In this document: in pieces, positions 53,915 through 62,904 of the stretch
How positions within the stretch are numbered: position 1 is the stretch's first letter
Layout of the letters: every line of letters starts with the position of its first letter
Source: Massilia sp. WG5
GTDB lineage: Bacteria > Pseudomonadota > Gammaproteobacteria > Burkholderiales > Burkholderiaceae_D
Assembly (NCBI RefSeq): GCF_001412595.2
Contig: NZ_CP012640.2
Span: forward strand, 3,472,001-3,536,000
Direction of reading: 5' to 3'
Length of the DNA stretch: 64,000 nucleotides
The notes under the pieces: generated by a model
Seen by the model: only the letters and a program-made list of their open reading frames with translations
Database searches by the model: none
What the model was told of the DNA's origin: nothing
Position numbers and translations under genes: made by a program

Positions 53915-55990
53915 ATGAAGAAACAGTACCTGTTGAGCGCCCTGACCCTGGCCCTGATCGCCAGCGTCAGCCACGCTGAAGGCACCGGCGGCGCGGCCGC
54001 CGCTGCGAAAGCCACCGCCACCAAGGGCCAGACCCTGAGCGCCGGCATCGCAACCCAATACATCGAATCGTCCGTGCGCCCGCAGGACGATTTCTTCGAA
54101 TACCTGAACGGCAAGTGGCTCAAGACCGTCGAGATCCCGTCCGACAAGTCGAGCTGGGGCTCGTTCATGGAGCTGCGCGAGAACACCCTGCCGCAGCTGC
54201 GCGGCATCATCGAGAACGTCGCCAAGAAGAACGCCGCCAAGGGCACCGACGAGCAGCGCATCGGCGACTTCTACGCCAGCTTCATGGATGAAGCCCGCCT
54301 CGAACAGCTGGGCGCGACCCCGCTGAAGCCCGAACTGGACAAGATCGCCGCACTGAAGGACAAGGCCGAGCTGCCGGCCCTGCTGGCCCAGCTGGGCAAG
54401 ATCGGCGTCGGCGTGCCGTTCGACTTCGGCATCCACCAGGACAACAAGGATTCGACCAAGTACGTCGCCGACATCGGCCAGGGCGGCCTGGGCATGCCGG
54501 ACCGCGATTACTACCTGAAGGCCGACGACAAGAAGCTGGCCGACACCAAGGCCAAGTACCAGCAGCACGTCGAGAAAATGCTGAGCATGGCCGGCGACAA
54601 GAACGCCGCCGCCAATGCGAAAGCCATCGTCGATTTCGAGACCGAGATCGCCAAGGTGCAGTGGACCAAGGTCGAACTGCGCGACCCGATCAAGGCCTAT
54701 AACAAGGTCAACCTGGCCGACCTGAACACGGTCGCCCCGGGCTTCGACTGGAAGACCTGGCTCGACACCACCGGCCTGTCCGGCAAGGTCACCTACGTGA
54801 TCGTCGGCCAGCCGACCTACCTGAAGGCTTTCATGGACGTGGCCAACCGGACCCCGATCGACACCTGGAAGGCCTACCTGTCGCTGCACCTGATCGAATC
54901 CTACGGCAGCTTCCTGTCGAAGAACTTCGTCGACGAGCGCTTCGACTTCTACGGCCGCACCCTGTCGGGCGTGAAGGAACAGGAACCGCGCTGGAAGCGT
55001 GGCGTGGGCGCGGTCGAGCGTGCGCAGGGCGAGTCGCTGGGCAAGCTGTACGTGGCCGAGTACTTCTCGCCGGAGAAGAAAGCGCGCATGGAAGCGCTGG
55101 TGAAGAACCTGCTGGCCGCCTACAAGCAGAGCATCGACAAGCTCGACTGGATGAGCCCGGCGACCAAGAAGGAAGCGCAAGCCAAGCTGGCCAAGTTCAC
55201 CCCGAAGATCGGTTACCCGAACAAGTGGAAGGACTACTCCGCGCTGACGGTCGCGCGTGACGACCTGGTCGGCAACGTGATGCGTTCGCGCGTGTGGGCC
55301 GCCGACTACGAGATCAACAAGCTGGGCAAGCCGATCGACCGCGACGAGTGGGGCATGACGCCGCAGACCATCAACGCCTACTACAACCCGGAGATGAACG
55401 AGATCGTGTTCCCGGCCGCGATCCTGCAGCCGCCGTTCTTCGATGCGAAGGCCGACGACGCGGTCAACTACGGCGGCATCGGCGCCGTGATCGGCCACGA
55501 GATCAGCCACGGCTTCGACGACCAGGGCGCCCAGTACGACGGCAATGGCAACCTGCGCGACTGGTGGACCGCCTCGGATCACAAGAACTTCAAGGCCAAG
55601 ACCACGGCGCTGGTCAACCAGTACAACGCCTTCGAGCCGATTCCGGGCTACCACGTGAACGGCGAACTGACCCTGGGTGAGAACATCGCCGACAACTCGG
55701 GTCTGGCGATCGCCTACAAGGCCTATCACATCTCACTGAAGGGCAAGAAGGCCCCGGTGATCGACGGCATGACCGGCGACCAGCGCCTGTACGCGGGCTG
55801 GGCCCAGGTGTGGCGTTCGAAGATGCGCGAGCAGCAGCAGATCGTCCAGGTGAAGACCGACCCGCACTCGCCGGGCCAGTACCGCGCCAACGGCACGCTG
55901 CGCAACCAGCCGGGCTTCTACGAAGCTTTCAAGGTGAAGCAGGGCGACAAGATGTACCTGGCGCCGAACGAGCGCGTGATCATCTGGTAA
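53915..55990 (+). CDS. M13 family metallopeptidase (second of two)
   Basis: A 691-residue paralogue of the gene just upstream, with the same plan. A signal peptide (LSALTLALIASVSHA) is followed by VRPQDDFFEYLNGKWLKTVEIPSDKSSWG, then VIGHEISHGFDDQGAQ (H528, E529, H532), E589 in LGENIADNSGL, and the end APNERVIIW. FDFYGRTLSGVKEQEPRWKRGV is identical in both copies. The two differ most in the N-terminal 120 residues and near the substrate cleft, so specificity may have split. The start follows AGGGAGATGC. A terminator follows. Confidence 0.94.
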   Translation: MKKQYLLSALTLALIASVSHAEGTGGAAAAAKATATKGQTLSAGIATQYIESSVRPQDDFFEYLNGKWLKTVEIPSDKSSWGSFMELRENTLPQLRGIIENVAKKNAAKGTDEQRIGDFYASFMDEARLEQLGATPLKPELDKIAALKDKAELPALLAQLGKIGVGVPFDFGIHQDNKDSTKYVADIGQGGLGMPDRDYYLKADDKKLADTKAKYQQHVEKMLSMAGDKNAAANAKAIVDFETEIAKVQWTKVELRDPIKAYNKVNLADLNTVAPGFDWKTWLDTTGLSGKVTYVIVGQPTYLKAFMDVANRTPIDTWKAYLSLHLIESYGSFLSKNFVDERFDFYGRTLSGVKEQEPRWKRGVGAVERAQGESLGKLYVAEYFSPEKKARMEALVKNLLAAYKQSIDKLDWMSPATKKEAQAKLAKFTPKIGYPNKWKDYSALTVARDDLVGNVMRSRVWAADYEINKLGKPIDRDEWGMTPQTINAYYNPEMNEIVFPAAILQPPFFDAKADDAVNYGGIGAVIGHEISHGFDDQGAQYDGNGNLRDWWTASDHKNFKAKTTALVNQYNAFEPIPGYHVNGELTLGENIADNSGLAIAYKAYHISLKGKKAPVIDGMTGDQRLYAGWAQVWRSKMREQQQIVQVKTDPHSPGQYRANGTLRNQPGFYEAFKVKQGDKMYLAPNERVIIW

Positions 55991-56011
55991 TCAGTCTGTC
56001 CTGGTGATCTC

Positions 56012-56037
56012 AAAGGCCGCGCATGTCGCGGCCTTTT
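56012..56037 (+). terminator. intrinsic terminator after the M13 pair
   Basis: AAAGGCCGCG (56012-56021), loop CATGT, CGCGGCCTTT (56027-56036) and a short T run. It closes the receptor/peptidase group. Confidence 0.85.
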
Positions 56038-56171
56038 CATACTGTCGCGCTGCCGATGCATTTGATGAACTTCAGCAAAATTCTGCTTGGGCGATTTTAT
56101 GTCGAAGGTACAATGCTCAGAGAACAGCAGGAACACGCGCAGTTTTTATTTCACTAGAACGATAGGCAATC

Positions 56172-57188
56172 ATGACTATTTCGAACCAATCGGCATCCTC
56201 TGCGATTTCGACGGTTGTCCAAGCCGACAGCATGTATGTCAGTGCTTCCGTCCAAGTGGGCAGTCGGACCTCTACCTTCAGCTTCAACTATTCGCTGTTT
56301 AAGGTCTTGTCCATCTTGATGGTGGTGACATCCCATTGGTTCAGCAATTTGCCGCTATGGTTGCCAACGACGGTCGGGTTATTCATTTTCGCCTTTTCTT
56401 CGGCGCTTTTCACAACGCACGGCTACAGCGGGCAGTTTGATGTGACTGCTTTCTGGCGCAAGAAGTTGCGGCGTTTACTGGTGCGCTATTGGTTCCTGCT
56501 TTTTTTTGTGTCCGTGTTGGTGCTGATCGAAGGGCGCACGCTCTTCCACTGGCACTCGCTAATACATGTGTTCGGCCTTTCTGCATTCCTAGACCTGTTC
56601 AGCCATAACAGAAGCGGGCTTGGCAAGGGGCTGTGGTTCTTCACTGTTTTGCTGCTCTTTTACATTGTTTTCCCTTATCTCGCCAAGCTGTGTGCGGCGA
56701 GCGGAAAGGACTTCTTCCTGCCGCTTGTCGTCACCGCGCTGTTCATGTTCCTGAACCTGCACATTCTCCCTGGTTTTGCTTTATGGTTGACGATGCTGGG
56801 CTTTTTTTTAGGTGTGTATGTGGGTATGTACGGAACAGAGGTATCGTCTAGGCTGAGCCTGACCTTGGCGCTGGGAAGCATGCTTGCCATCTTTGTTCTC
56901 AATGTTGCATTCGGATACAAGGAGGCCACGCAATGGTTAGTTCTGCTCGTCTGTATTAGTATTAATCTATGGATTTTGAAAGCGCATCTGCCTCAATGGC
57001 GCCCTTTGGTTGCACTGGCAACTCTGGAAACCTGCTTGCTCGAGATTTTTATTATCCATTCGTACTTCTTTGTGCACCCAAGCGGCAATACGGTGCTGGA
57101 TTTTCTAGCGTCCTTATCGCTGATCATTGTGCTGGCATGGATCTTGAATTTTGCAGGCTCTAAGCTCGTCCGGTTGATCTTCAAATAA
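56172..57188 (+). CDS. acyltransferase-3-like membrane protein
   Basis: A 338-residue integral membrane protein with about ten helices. The first helix, FNYSLFKVLSILMVVTSHWF, has the histidine position typical of acyltransferase family 3 enzymes, which acetylate or otherwise acylate surface sugars. VGLFIFAFSSALFTTHGY and LWFFTVLLLFYIVFPYLAKL also fit. The first 35 residues are an atypical Ser/Val-rich extension. GC content is visibly lower than in neighbours, suggesting horizontal transfer. It lies at the start of the low-GC stretch. Confidence 0.75.
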   Translation: MTISNQSASSAISTVVQADSMYVSASVQVGSRTSTFSFNYSLFKVLSILMVVTSHWFSNLPLWLPTTVGLFIFAFSSALFTTHGYSGQFDVTAFWRKKLRRLLVRYWFLLFFVSVLVLIEGRTLFHWHSLIHVFGLSAFLDLFSHNRSGLGKGLWFFTVLLLFYIVFPYLAKLCAASGKDFFLPLVVTALFMFLNLHILPGFALWLTMLGFFLGVYVGMYGTEVSSRLSLTLALGSMLAIFVLNVAFGYKEATQWLVLLVCISINLWILKAHLPQWRPLVALATLETCLLEIFIIHSYFFVHPSGNTVLDFLASLSLIIVLAWILNFAGSKLVRLIFK

Positions 57189-57197
57189 GCGCTCCGC

Positions 57198-57510
57198 TTA
57201 CTGTGCCTCCCAGGCGTTGATGTCGATCACGCCCGTTATCAAGTGTGCGGTATCCGAGGCAATATGCTTGTCCTGACCTCCGCTTGAACAAGATGCTGGC
57301 GTTCGATACCAAGTTCGGTCGCAAGAGAATTGACGAGCGGCCGCAGGGTTCACGAAGCCCTGCGACACCAAATGGTAGTCGGTCTTCTGGACCGCATTGG
57401 TTTAGGTGCCAAAGGTACCGGTGCCGTCGAAGACATTATTCTGGAGTAGACCGCCCGGGTCCCGCCGATCTGTACGACCGTACCGCAAAAGCTATCGTTG
57501 TTTGTGGAGG
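57198..57510 (-). pseudogene. possible decayed C-terminus of a beta-helix protein
   Basis: No intact gene is present. On the minus strand, scattered frames read LLQNNVFDGTGTFGT and then TNAVQKTDYHLVSQGFVNP, ending near 57198 in ITGVIDINAWEAQ and a stop. Asn-rich NNVFDG turns and an I-D-x-x-A-x-E end are common in right-handed parallel beta-helix proteins such as polysaccharide lyases. An in-frame stop and at least one frameshift separate the pieces. The reading is tentative and rests on short motifs only. Confidence 0.35.
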
Positions 57511-57762
57511 TGCTTTTCACCACGTACGGACCCTTGCTCAGTTGTTTTTTCCTTCTTCGCTCTATCTCACTATGGTCGGGTTACTAAGGCTTATTGTGTT
57601 TGGCAATGGAAAGAACACAGAAGAAAGTGTTTCACTCTGAAATTGAATAAATATTTTGCTAACCAATTTCCAGAAAAATCTTTAGCTAAATTTACTAAAT
57701 AGAATTTATGCGATCCAAATTAGCCTTGATAAGGCCTTTATAGTAAGAAATGACTATTTTTA
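57511..57762. other. gap with no recognisable gene
   Basis: AT-rich sequence between the decayed fragment and the lyase terminator. Short open frames occur here but have no ribosome-binding site or family similarity. I see no promoter or repeat of note. Confidence 0.5.
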
Positions 57763-57803
57763 GGAAAAAGGGCCGGATCTCAGTGAGATCTGAGATCCGG
57801 CCC
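57763..57803 (-). terminator. intrinsic terminator of the lyase-like gene
   Basis: On the minus strand a 13-bp stem starting GGGCCGGATCTCA closes on TGAGATCCGGCCC (arms 57803-57791 and 57782-57770) with an 8-base loop, then TTTTTCC. Confidence 0.88.
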
Positions 57804-57847
57804 TCGTTAGCGCTTGGCAAGCCAAGCGGAGCATGATATGGATATGT

Positions 57848-60079
57848 TTAACGCGGCACGATATCGAACTGCGCCGCAGTGCTGTAATCCGGTTTAACCG
57901 AGCGGTTCATGAACACTGCCCAGGCAGTTTTACCAGCGGTACCCATGACATTTGCAGTATATGCCAATGCAGGTTGCATGTTTGCCGGGTAACCGGCCGT
58001 GGCAGCCGCATAACCCGTCATCTCGCCTACTTTCAGCTTTAGAGAGGCAGCCATGGCGCTACTGCCACAAGCCAATGCGACGAAGTCTGAAGTATGAGTT
58101 GCTTTATAGGCTTCTGCGTACGTAGTAAAGAATGGACTGGTCGAGTTAGTGCGGACATTTAGGGCATATGGTGCCCCGTCAATCCAGCAGGTACCTGGCG
58201 CAGTCATTCGCGCGACCGAGAACTGTGCCTTCCACTTCAGCAACGCAGTCGCCTTGTCAAACCCCAGATCGGCGGTATGACCGACGGCAGAGGTGAAGAA
58301 ATCGTCCATCCATGGCGCCATGCCACTGCCGTTATTGTAACCCAAGGCATAGCCATTCACGATGATACCGAGCTTATTCGCAGAAGTATTATTGGTATAA
58401 GTCGCGTTGTACCAGTCGAGGTTGCTGTTAAGGATTTGCGTAAAATGGCTCTTTAGTCGATCGCTATCCGGCGTAATGTAAGCAGCTTCTGCAAGCGTAC
58501 GGAGACTCCACGCTTGAGCACGAACCTGCTCTTGTTGCAGCAATCCCTTTACGTTCTGGCGATAACCAGGGTTCGAGGAAAATTGGTTCCACATTGCCCA
58601 GAACTGCAACTCTTCCAGATAGTAATAATCGCCCGTGAGCATGTAAGGCAGATAAGCAAACGCAGGCTGGTGTGCCGAATCGTGAGTCAGTGTGGTTTTA
58701 CAGCCATCTGTAGTTGCGCAAGCTGGAAATGCTTCTCGTTTGCCAGTTGTCGGATTCATGGTATCGCTGGCCTGTCCATAAATCGTCATGTACGGGTAGT
58801 CCAGCAGACTGACCGGCTTATCGGTCAGCTTGTCGCGATAGTGCGCAGACCAAGTGCCGGCCAGGTCTGCCGTACCCATAGTTACCATGCGCGCACGCTT
58901 GTCCATACTCAGCAGGTAGCTCACGCCCCATCCGGGAAGAAGGCCGATGTCATCACGGCCGCCAGTTGCCGGCATATAGTTTTCGGCCAGGCCAGCACCC
59001 ACCATCGGTTCGATATTGGAACCGGTCCAGCGCTTCTGCAGCGTTGTCAGGGCGCTCTCAGCAATTTTGAGCGAGCGATCATAGTTCGGCAAAGCCTTCG
59101 AGTCAAGCAGGTAGGCGGTATTGAACTTTACGTCGACTTGAGGCTCTGTGCCATTGAACCAGAATACTTTGCGCCAGCGAGCATGGTTGAAATGGACCAT
59201 GCCAGTTTTAGTGTAGACCGACTTCCCGCCCACAATGACGTTGGCATCATAGGTAAAATTCTGGGGGGACGGCTCGTAAGCCCAGTCATTCTCGACCACG
59301 ACGTCCACGCGGGCCTTGTTCACCCCCGGGAACCAACGGATGGCGAAGCGAGCCTGTAGGTGCGGATGCTGGACGCCACTGGCCGTCTGCAGCGGAGCAT
59401 GCACTTGCCATTCGGTGGCAATCGGGCCGCTCAGCCAAGTGGTGGCACTGCTACGCTTCAGCAGATCGTCGGCCGACGCGTAGTAGTCAACGCCGTTGAG
59501 TTTGGCATGTACGGAGGCGCTAAAACCGTTTCGCATTAGCATATCAATACTGGTGCTGCCGGTCGGCGCGGTGCCGCCCTTGACGAGGCTCATGGTGCGG
59601 GTAGTGCTCGCAGCCAGGGACGGCAGCACGGCTGAGATCACTGCATGGCGGATCGAACCGTCAGCATGCTTGGCCTTGACGTCCACCTGCAGCGGCACGG
59701 TGGTGCCGTCGTCGAGGCGGCCGGACAGCTGTTCGCCGGCCTTCAGGTGACCCACGGCGAACACCTGGCCAAAAGTAACCGGTACGTTCGTTTGGGTCGT
59801 GGCGGAAGTATTTTCGAAGCGGACATCGGTGATTCCGGTGCCGGCGACGGTCGCAGTCGAGGTGTTGGTGGGAGTCGTGGTCGGAACAGTCGTGGTGATC
59901 GGGCCGGTCAGAACGTTGCTGGCGAGGCTCGTGCTCGAGCCGCTCAGTACGGCAGCGGTCTGGGGGGCGGAAGTATTCTGTGCCTGATCGCTCCCGGCGC
60001 CACAAGCGGCGAGCGTAGCGGAACATGCGATCACGGAAAGGTGGCGGAACTTCGAGAGTTGGTGTGCAAATTTCATCAT
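57848..60079 (-). CDS. RIFT-barrel (PcRGLX/YetA-like) lipoprotein, possible polysaccharide lyase
   Basis: A 743-residue lipoprotein with lipobox LAAC near residue 26 (VIACSATLAACGAG) and a Thr/Pro/Ser-rich linker to about 85. TDVRFENTSATTQTNVPVTFGQVFAVGHLKAGEQLSGRLDDGTTVPLQVDVKAKHADGSIRHAVISA matches the N-terminal RIFT-barrel region of the PcRGLX/YetA-like group. The rest is long and probably an alpha-helical toroid (TGDYYYLEELQFWAMWNQFSSNPGYR; RAQAWSLRTLAEAAY). That group includes exo-rhamnogalacturonan lyases. Starting codons MM occur in tandem. The sugar target and even lyase activity are inferred, not shown. Confidence 0.65.
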   Translation of the reverse strand: MMKFAHQLSKFRHLSVIACSATLAACGAGSDQAQNTSAPQTAAVLSGSSTSLASNVLTGPITTTVPTTTPTNTSTATVAGTGITDVRFENTSATTQTNVPVTFGQVFAVGHLKAGEQLSGRLDDGTTVPLQVDVKAKHADGSIRHAVISAVLPSLAASTTRTMSLVKGGTAPTGSTSIDMLMRNGFSASVHAKLNGVDYYASADDLLKRSSATTWLSGPIATEWQVHAPLQTASGVQHPHLQARFAIRWFPGVNKARVDVVVENDWAYEPSPQNFTYDANVIVGGKSVYTKTGMVHFNHARWRKVFWFNGTEPQVDVKFNTAYLLDSKALPNYDRSLKIAESALTTLQKRWTGSNIEPMVGAGLAENYMPATGGRDDIGLLPGWGVSYLLSMDKRARMVTMGTADLAGTWSAHYRDKLTDKPVSLLDYPYMTIYGQASDTMNPTTGKREAFPACATTDGCKTTLTHDSAHQPAFAYLPYMLTGDYYYLEELQFWAMWNQFSSNPGYRQNVKGLLQQEQVRAQAWSLRTLAEAAYITPDSDRLKSHFTQILNSNLDWYNATYTNNTSANKLGIIVNGYALGYNNGSGMAPWMDDFFTSAVGHTADLGFDKATALLKWKAQFSVARMTAPGTCWIDGAPYALNVRTNSTSPFFTTYAEAYKATHTSDFVALACGSSAMAASLKLKVGEMTGYAAATAGYPANMQPALAYTANVMGTAGKTAWAVFMNRSVKPDYSTAAQFDIVPR

Positions 60080-60286
60080 TAATTTCTCTGGTTTGGCTCT
60101 GTGTGGGATGTTTTCTTCTTTTGAGCCAAACAGGTTACCGTACAGAAATTAATGGCGCACGGAAAAATTACGGATTTTTTGTGAAATGTCCCCCTAAGGC
60201 AACGAAATATTTTCGTTTCTTTAACATATATTGTTCGGAATAAATGGCTAAAAGATATCTTTTTATTAGTCTGAAATCCTTTAAGC

Positions 60287-60318
60287 GAAAAAACACCGCC
60301 TGTACAGGCGGTGTTTTT
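60287..60318 (-). terminator. bidirectional terminator after the cytochrome c gene
   Basis: AAACACCGCCTG (60291-60302) pairs with CAGGCGGTGTTT (60305-60316), with A and T runs outside on both sides. It lies 20 bases past the cytochrome stop on the minus strand. Confidence 0.88.
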
Positions 60319-60337
60319 ATGTCAACTTCGTAAACTA

Positions 60338-61258
60338 TTACTTGGCGGCAGCGACCATGTAGTCGACTGCGCTCTTGACGTCGGCGTCGGACGCACTTGA
60401 TCCGCCTTTCGGCGGCATCACGCCGGCTTTACCCTGGAAGCCCTTGATGGCGTGCTCGTACAGGACGCTGGCGCCCTGCGCGATGCGCGGCGCCCAGGCC
60501 GCCTTGTCACCATACTTCGGCGCACCGGCGATGCCGGCGCCATGGCAGGCTACACAAGCCGAGCTGTACAGAGTCTTGCCTGCGCCTGCGCTGGCGGTCG
60601 CGGTGGCAGGCGCTGCCGCCGGGGCAGGGGCGGCCGGCGGCGTTGCCGCGGCGGGCGCCGGGTTTGCTGCTGCCGCCGGCGCTGCACCTGCAGTTGCCGC
60701 AGCCGGCGCGTTGGCCGCCGGAGCGGCGCTGGCCTGGGCCTTGGGCGCCGGTGCTTCCGGTTCCTTGAACTTGGCGCCGCCCTGGTTGGCCATATAGACC
60801 ATGGCGCGCGCTACTTCGATATCGTCGAGGTCCGGATTGCCGCCCTTGGCAGGCATGGCGCGAATACCGTTGACGGCGTGCTGGACCAGCGTGTCGTAAC
60901 CTTGGGCAATTCGCGCGCTCCAGGCGCCGGCATCGCCAACTTTCGGAGCGCCGGCGGCGCCAGTGGCGTGGCAGGCGGCGCACACGGCGGTGTAGACGGC
61001 CTGGCCGTTCTGCAGCACCTTGGGCGCATTCATGTCTTTCAGCGAGAAGCCTTCTTCAGCCACAGGGCGCACGCGGGCAGCGACCTCTTCGGGATTCGAT
61101 CCTGCGGAGCCGGCGCCGGCGAGGGGGCGGTTGGTAGCGAAGGACACTAATAAGATGATGCCGATCACAATGACCAGGAAGAATCCGGCCACTGCGCCAA
61201 TCAACTGCTTCGGGGTCCTGATAAAAGACTGGTGCTCACTGTGGTTTACGTCGCTCAT
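60338..61258 (-). CDS. dihaem cytochrome c (c5-like)
   Basis: A 306-residue membrane-anchored cytochrome. One helix (LIGAVAGFFLVIVIGIILLVSFA) is near residues 17-40. Two haem sites follow, CAACH (VYTAVCAACHATGAAGAPKVGDAGAW) and CVACH (LYSSACVACHGAGIAGAPKYGDKAAW), each in a similar c5-type domain with a downstream methionine (GIRAMPAKGG and GVMPPKGGSS). The domains are joined by a long Ala/Pro linker of about 65 residues. It probably carries electrons in the respiratory chain. The two domains look like an internal duplication. Confidence 0.92.
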   Translation of the reverse strand: MSDVNHSEHQSFIRTPKQLIGAVAGFFLVIVIGIILLVSFATNRPLAGAGSAGSNPEEVAARVRPVAEEGFSLKDMNAPKVLQNGQAVYTAVCAACHATGAAGAPKVGDAGAWSARIAQGYDTLVQHAVNGIRAMPAKGGNPDLDDIEVARAMVYMANQGGAKFKEPEAPAPKAQASAAPAANAPAAATAGAAPAAAANPAPAAATPPAAPAPAAAPATATASAGAGKTLYSSACVACHGAGIAGAPKYGDKAAWAPRIAQGASVLYEHAIKGFQGKAGVMPPKGGSSASDADVKSAVDYMVAAAK

Positions 61259-61397
61259 GATTTCCTTATAAATAAAAAAACCTGCTGGCGTCCGGCACTC
61301 GGTCCAACCTCACTACAGATGGCTCGGAACCAATCGATTATAGATCGAAAACATCTTAATTGAAACGCAATTTCTCCTACGTCAACATCGTTATCCA

Positions 61398-61426
61398 TAG
61401 ACGTGGCGACGGAAACTCTGTATCCT
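61398..61426 (+). promoter_or_regulatory. possible promoter of tRNA-Arg
   Basis: TAGACG (61398-61403) and TATCCT (61421-61426) are 17 bases apart and match the -35 and -10 consensus at four of six positions each. Transcription would start close to the tRNA 5' end at 61442. Confidence 0.3.
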
Positions 61427-61441
61427 TCGCATCACTCCTGC

Positions 61442-61517
61442 GCGGCTGTAGCTCAGTGGATAGAGTATTGGCCTCCGAAGCCAAGGGTCGCTGGTTCGAT
61501 CCCAGCCAGCCGCGCCA
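61442..61517 (+). tRNA. tRNA-Arg (anticodon CCG)
   Basis: A full 76-base cloverleaf. The acceptor arms are GCGGCTG (61442-61448) and CAGCCGC (61507-61513), with an encoded CCA end. The anticodon stem is TTGGC/GCCAA with loop CTCCGAA and anticodon CCG (61475-61477), which reads the CGG arginine codon. The T-loop TTCGATC sits between CTGG and CCAG. It converges on the glycosyltransferase-like gene with only 6 bases between their ends. Confidence 0.97.
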
Positions 61518-61523
61518 CTTTCC

Positions 61524-62501
61524 TCAGTCGTTCCCCATTTCCTGCACGCTTCCGATCTCCGCGCTGCCATGCAGCAGCTGCGGCGGCATTTTCGCAGCCG
61601 ACCAGTCTCTCTGAGCATGTAGTTTGTACGCTGCATAGCGGCAGGTCGGCTTCTTCAGGAGCACCCTGGCCTGCTGCGGCTGGGTCGTAATCCACTGCTT
61701 GACCAGTTCGGCCGCCGTCTCCGGCAGCTGTTGCGCAGGCAGGCGCCGCACTGTCATGTGTTCGCGCAAGGCGCGGTTTTCGAGTTCGCCCTGGGCCTGG
61801 CGCAGGATGCGTTTGAACTGCGCCTTGACGTTACGGAAGGTGAGTGAGGATTGGCCGGGGATGTCCCAGGTGGCGTCGCCCGCCACCACCATCCGCTTGG
61901 GTTCCCACTTCGCGCTTTCCGGCGCCAGGTTCAACAGCAGGAAGGCGCCGACCAGCGAATCGGTTCGGTACAGCCCCAGCGGCAGGCGCAGGCCGCGCTC
62001 CCTCATCCCGGCCATGGCGGCGCCGCTCAGTGCATGCATATTTCCCTGGATACCGCCGTGCTGGAGCATGTATTCGCGCGTTTTCGCGGCCGAGCGCCCG
62101 GCGCTCGGCACACCGGTCACGCCAAGCGCTTCCGGCGCTTCGGCAAGCCGCCGGCTCAGGGCGCCAAAGGCGTCGCGCCGGGCTTCCACATAGCCATCGA
62201 GGAAATAGGCGATTTCACTGCCGGGCCAGATGTGGTGCACGTACTGGTTCCAGGCATGGGCCTTGTCACCGACCGCGATCGACCAGACGCGCATCGTGCT
62301 GGGGCCCTGGTCAAGGGTGCCGGAGCGAACCAGCGTGGCGGCCTGTTCGGCCAGGACCGGATTTCCATTGATAACAACATCGATGACTGCTCCATGGGAA
62401 GCGCAGGCCGTCAGCGTCGCCTTGATGCAGCGGGCCAAGGTTTCAATGGACTCACGCGCCGCAATGATGGCGACTGTCCAGGGAGCAATGTTGTTGTGCA
62501 T
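61524..62501 (-). CDS. glycosyltransferase family 2-like protein
   Basis: A 325-residue soluble protein. WTVAIIAARESIETLARCIKATLTACASHGAVIDVVINGNP matches the first Rossmann half of GT-A enzymes, and SEIAYFLDGYVEARRDAFGALSRRLAEAPEALGVTGVPSAGRSA corresponds to the nucleotide-sugar region, with D-G-Y in place of a clean DxD. LGLYRTDSLVGAF and WDIPGQSSLTFRN follow. The atypical metal motif makes activity less certain. It is plausible as part of the nearby exopolysaccharide gene group. Its 3' end nearly touches tRNA-Arg. Confidence 0.62.
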   Translation of the reverse strand: MHNNIAPWTVAIIAARESIETLARCIKATLTACASHGAVIDVVINGNPVLAEQAATLVRSGTLDQGPSTMRVWSIAVGDKAHAWNQYVHHIWPGSEIAYFLDGYVEARRDAFGALSRRLAEAPEALGVTGVPSAGRSAAKTREYMLQHGGIQGNMHALSGAAMAGMRERGLRLPLGLYRTDSLVGAFLLLNLAPESAKWEPKRMVVAGDATWDIPGQSSLTFRNVKAQFKRILRQAQGELENRALREHMTVRRLPAQQLPETAAELVKQWITTQPQQARVLLKKPTCRYAAYKLHAQRDWSAAKMPPQLLHGSAEIGSVQEMGND

Positions 62502-62904
62502 GTTGGGAAAATATTGAAAATGAGTAAATTATTTTACGTCAAACTGTGACCCCGGTGCTATTCTGGTCTGTGGCGAACACAGCAGCGAAAAAGGGTGCGC
62601 ACGATAGCCGCAAAGAAAAACTTGATTTTCCGAAAATGCTAAAATTGCATCTGTGCCATGAGTGAAGCTGGACGGTATGCATGCTACCCGTGTAGAACTG
62701 AATCTCCGACGACGTAAGCATGTCTGAATAAGAGCAGGACATACCGTTGCGGGAAGATCGGTCTCATGCATCTTGTTGGTTTCTTGATATTTTCTTTAAG
62801 ACATTTATGGTTGTGGCACAACAGAGTTGACAAATTGTTGGGTGTCACTGTTGTCTTGCTACTAGTCAATAATGGTAAAAATCCATTCATAAACGGAACG
62901 TAAT
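62502..62904. other. 403-bp AT-rich intergenic region
   Basis: The region lies between the divergent glycosyltransferase-like and nucleotide-sugar dehydrogenase genes. A TTGACA (62827-62832) could be a -35 box, but no good -10 follows at standard spacing. Small open frames on the minus strand have no ribosome-binding site. I see no clear operator, ops element or RNA gene. Confidence 0.5.

Noticed and set aside
57245..57640. A 131-codon plus-strand frame in the gap after the acyltransferase
   Set aside because: No ribosome-binding site, odd composition and no family; the minus-strand pieces fit a decayed gene better.
61398..61560. Integrated element at tRNA-Arg
   Set aside because: No integrase gene and no direct repeat of the tRNA 3' end visible in the window.
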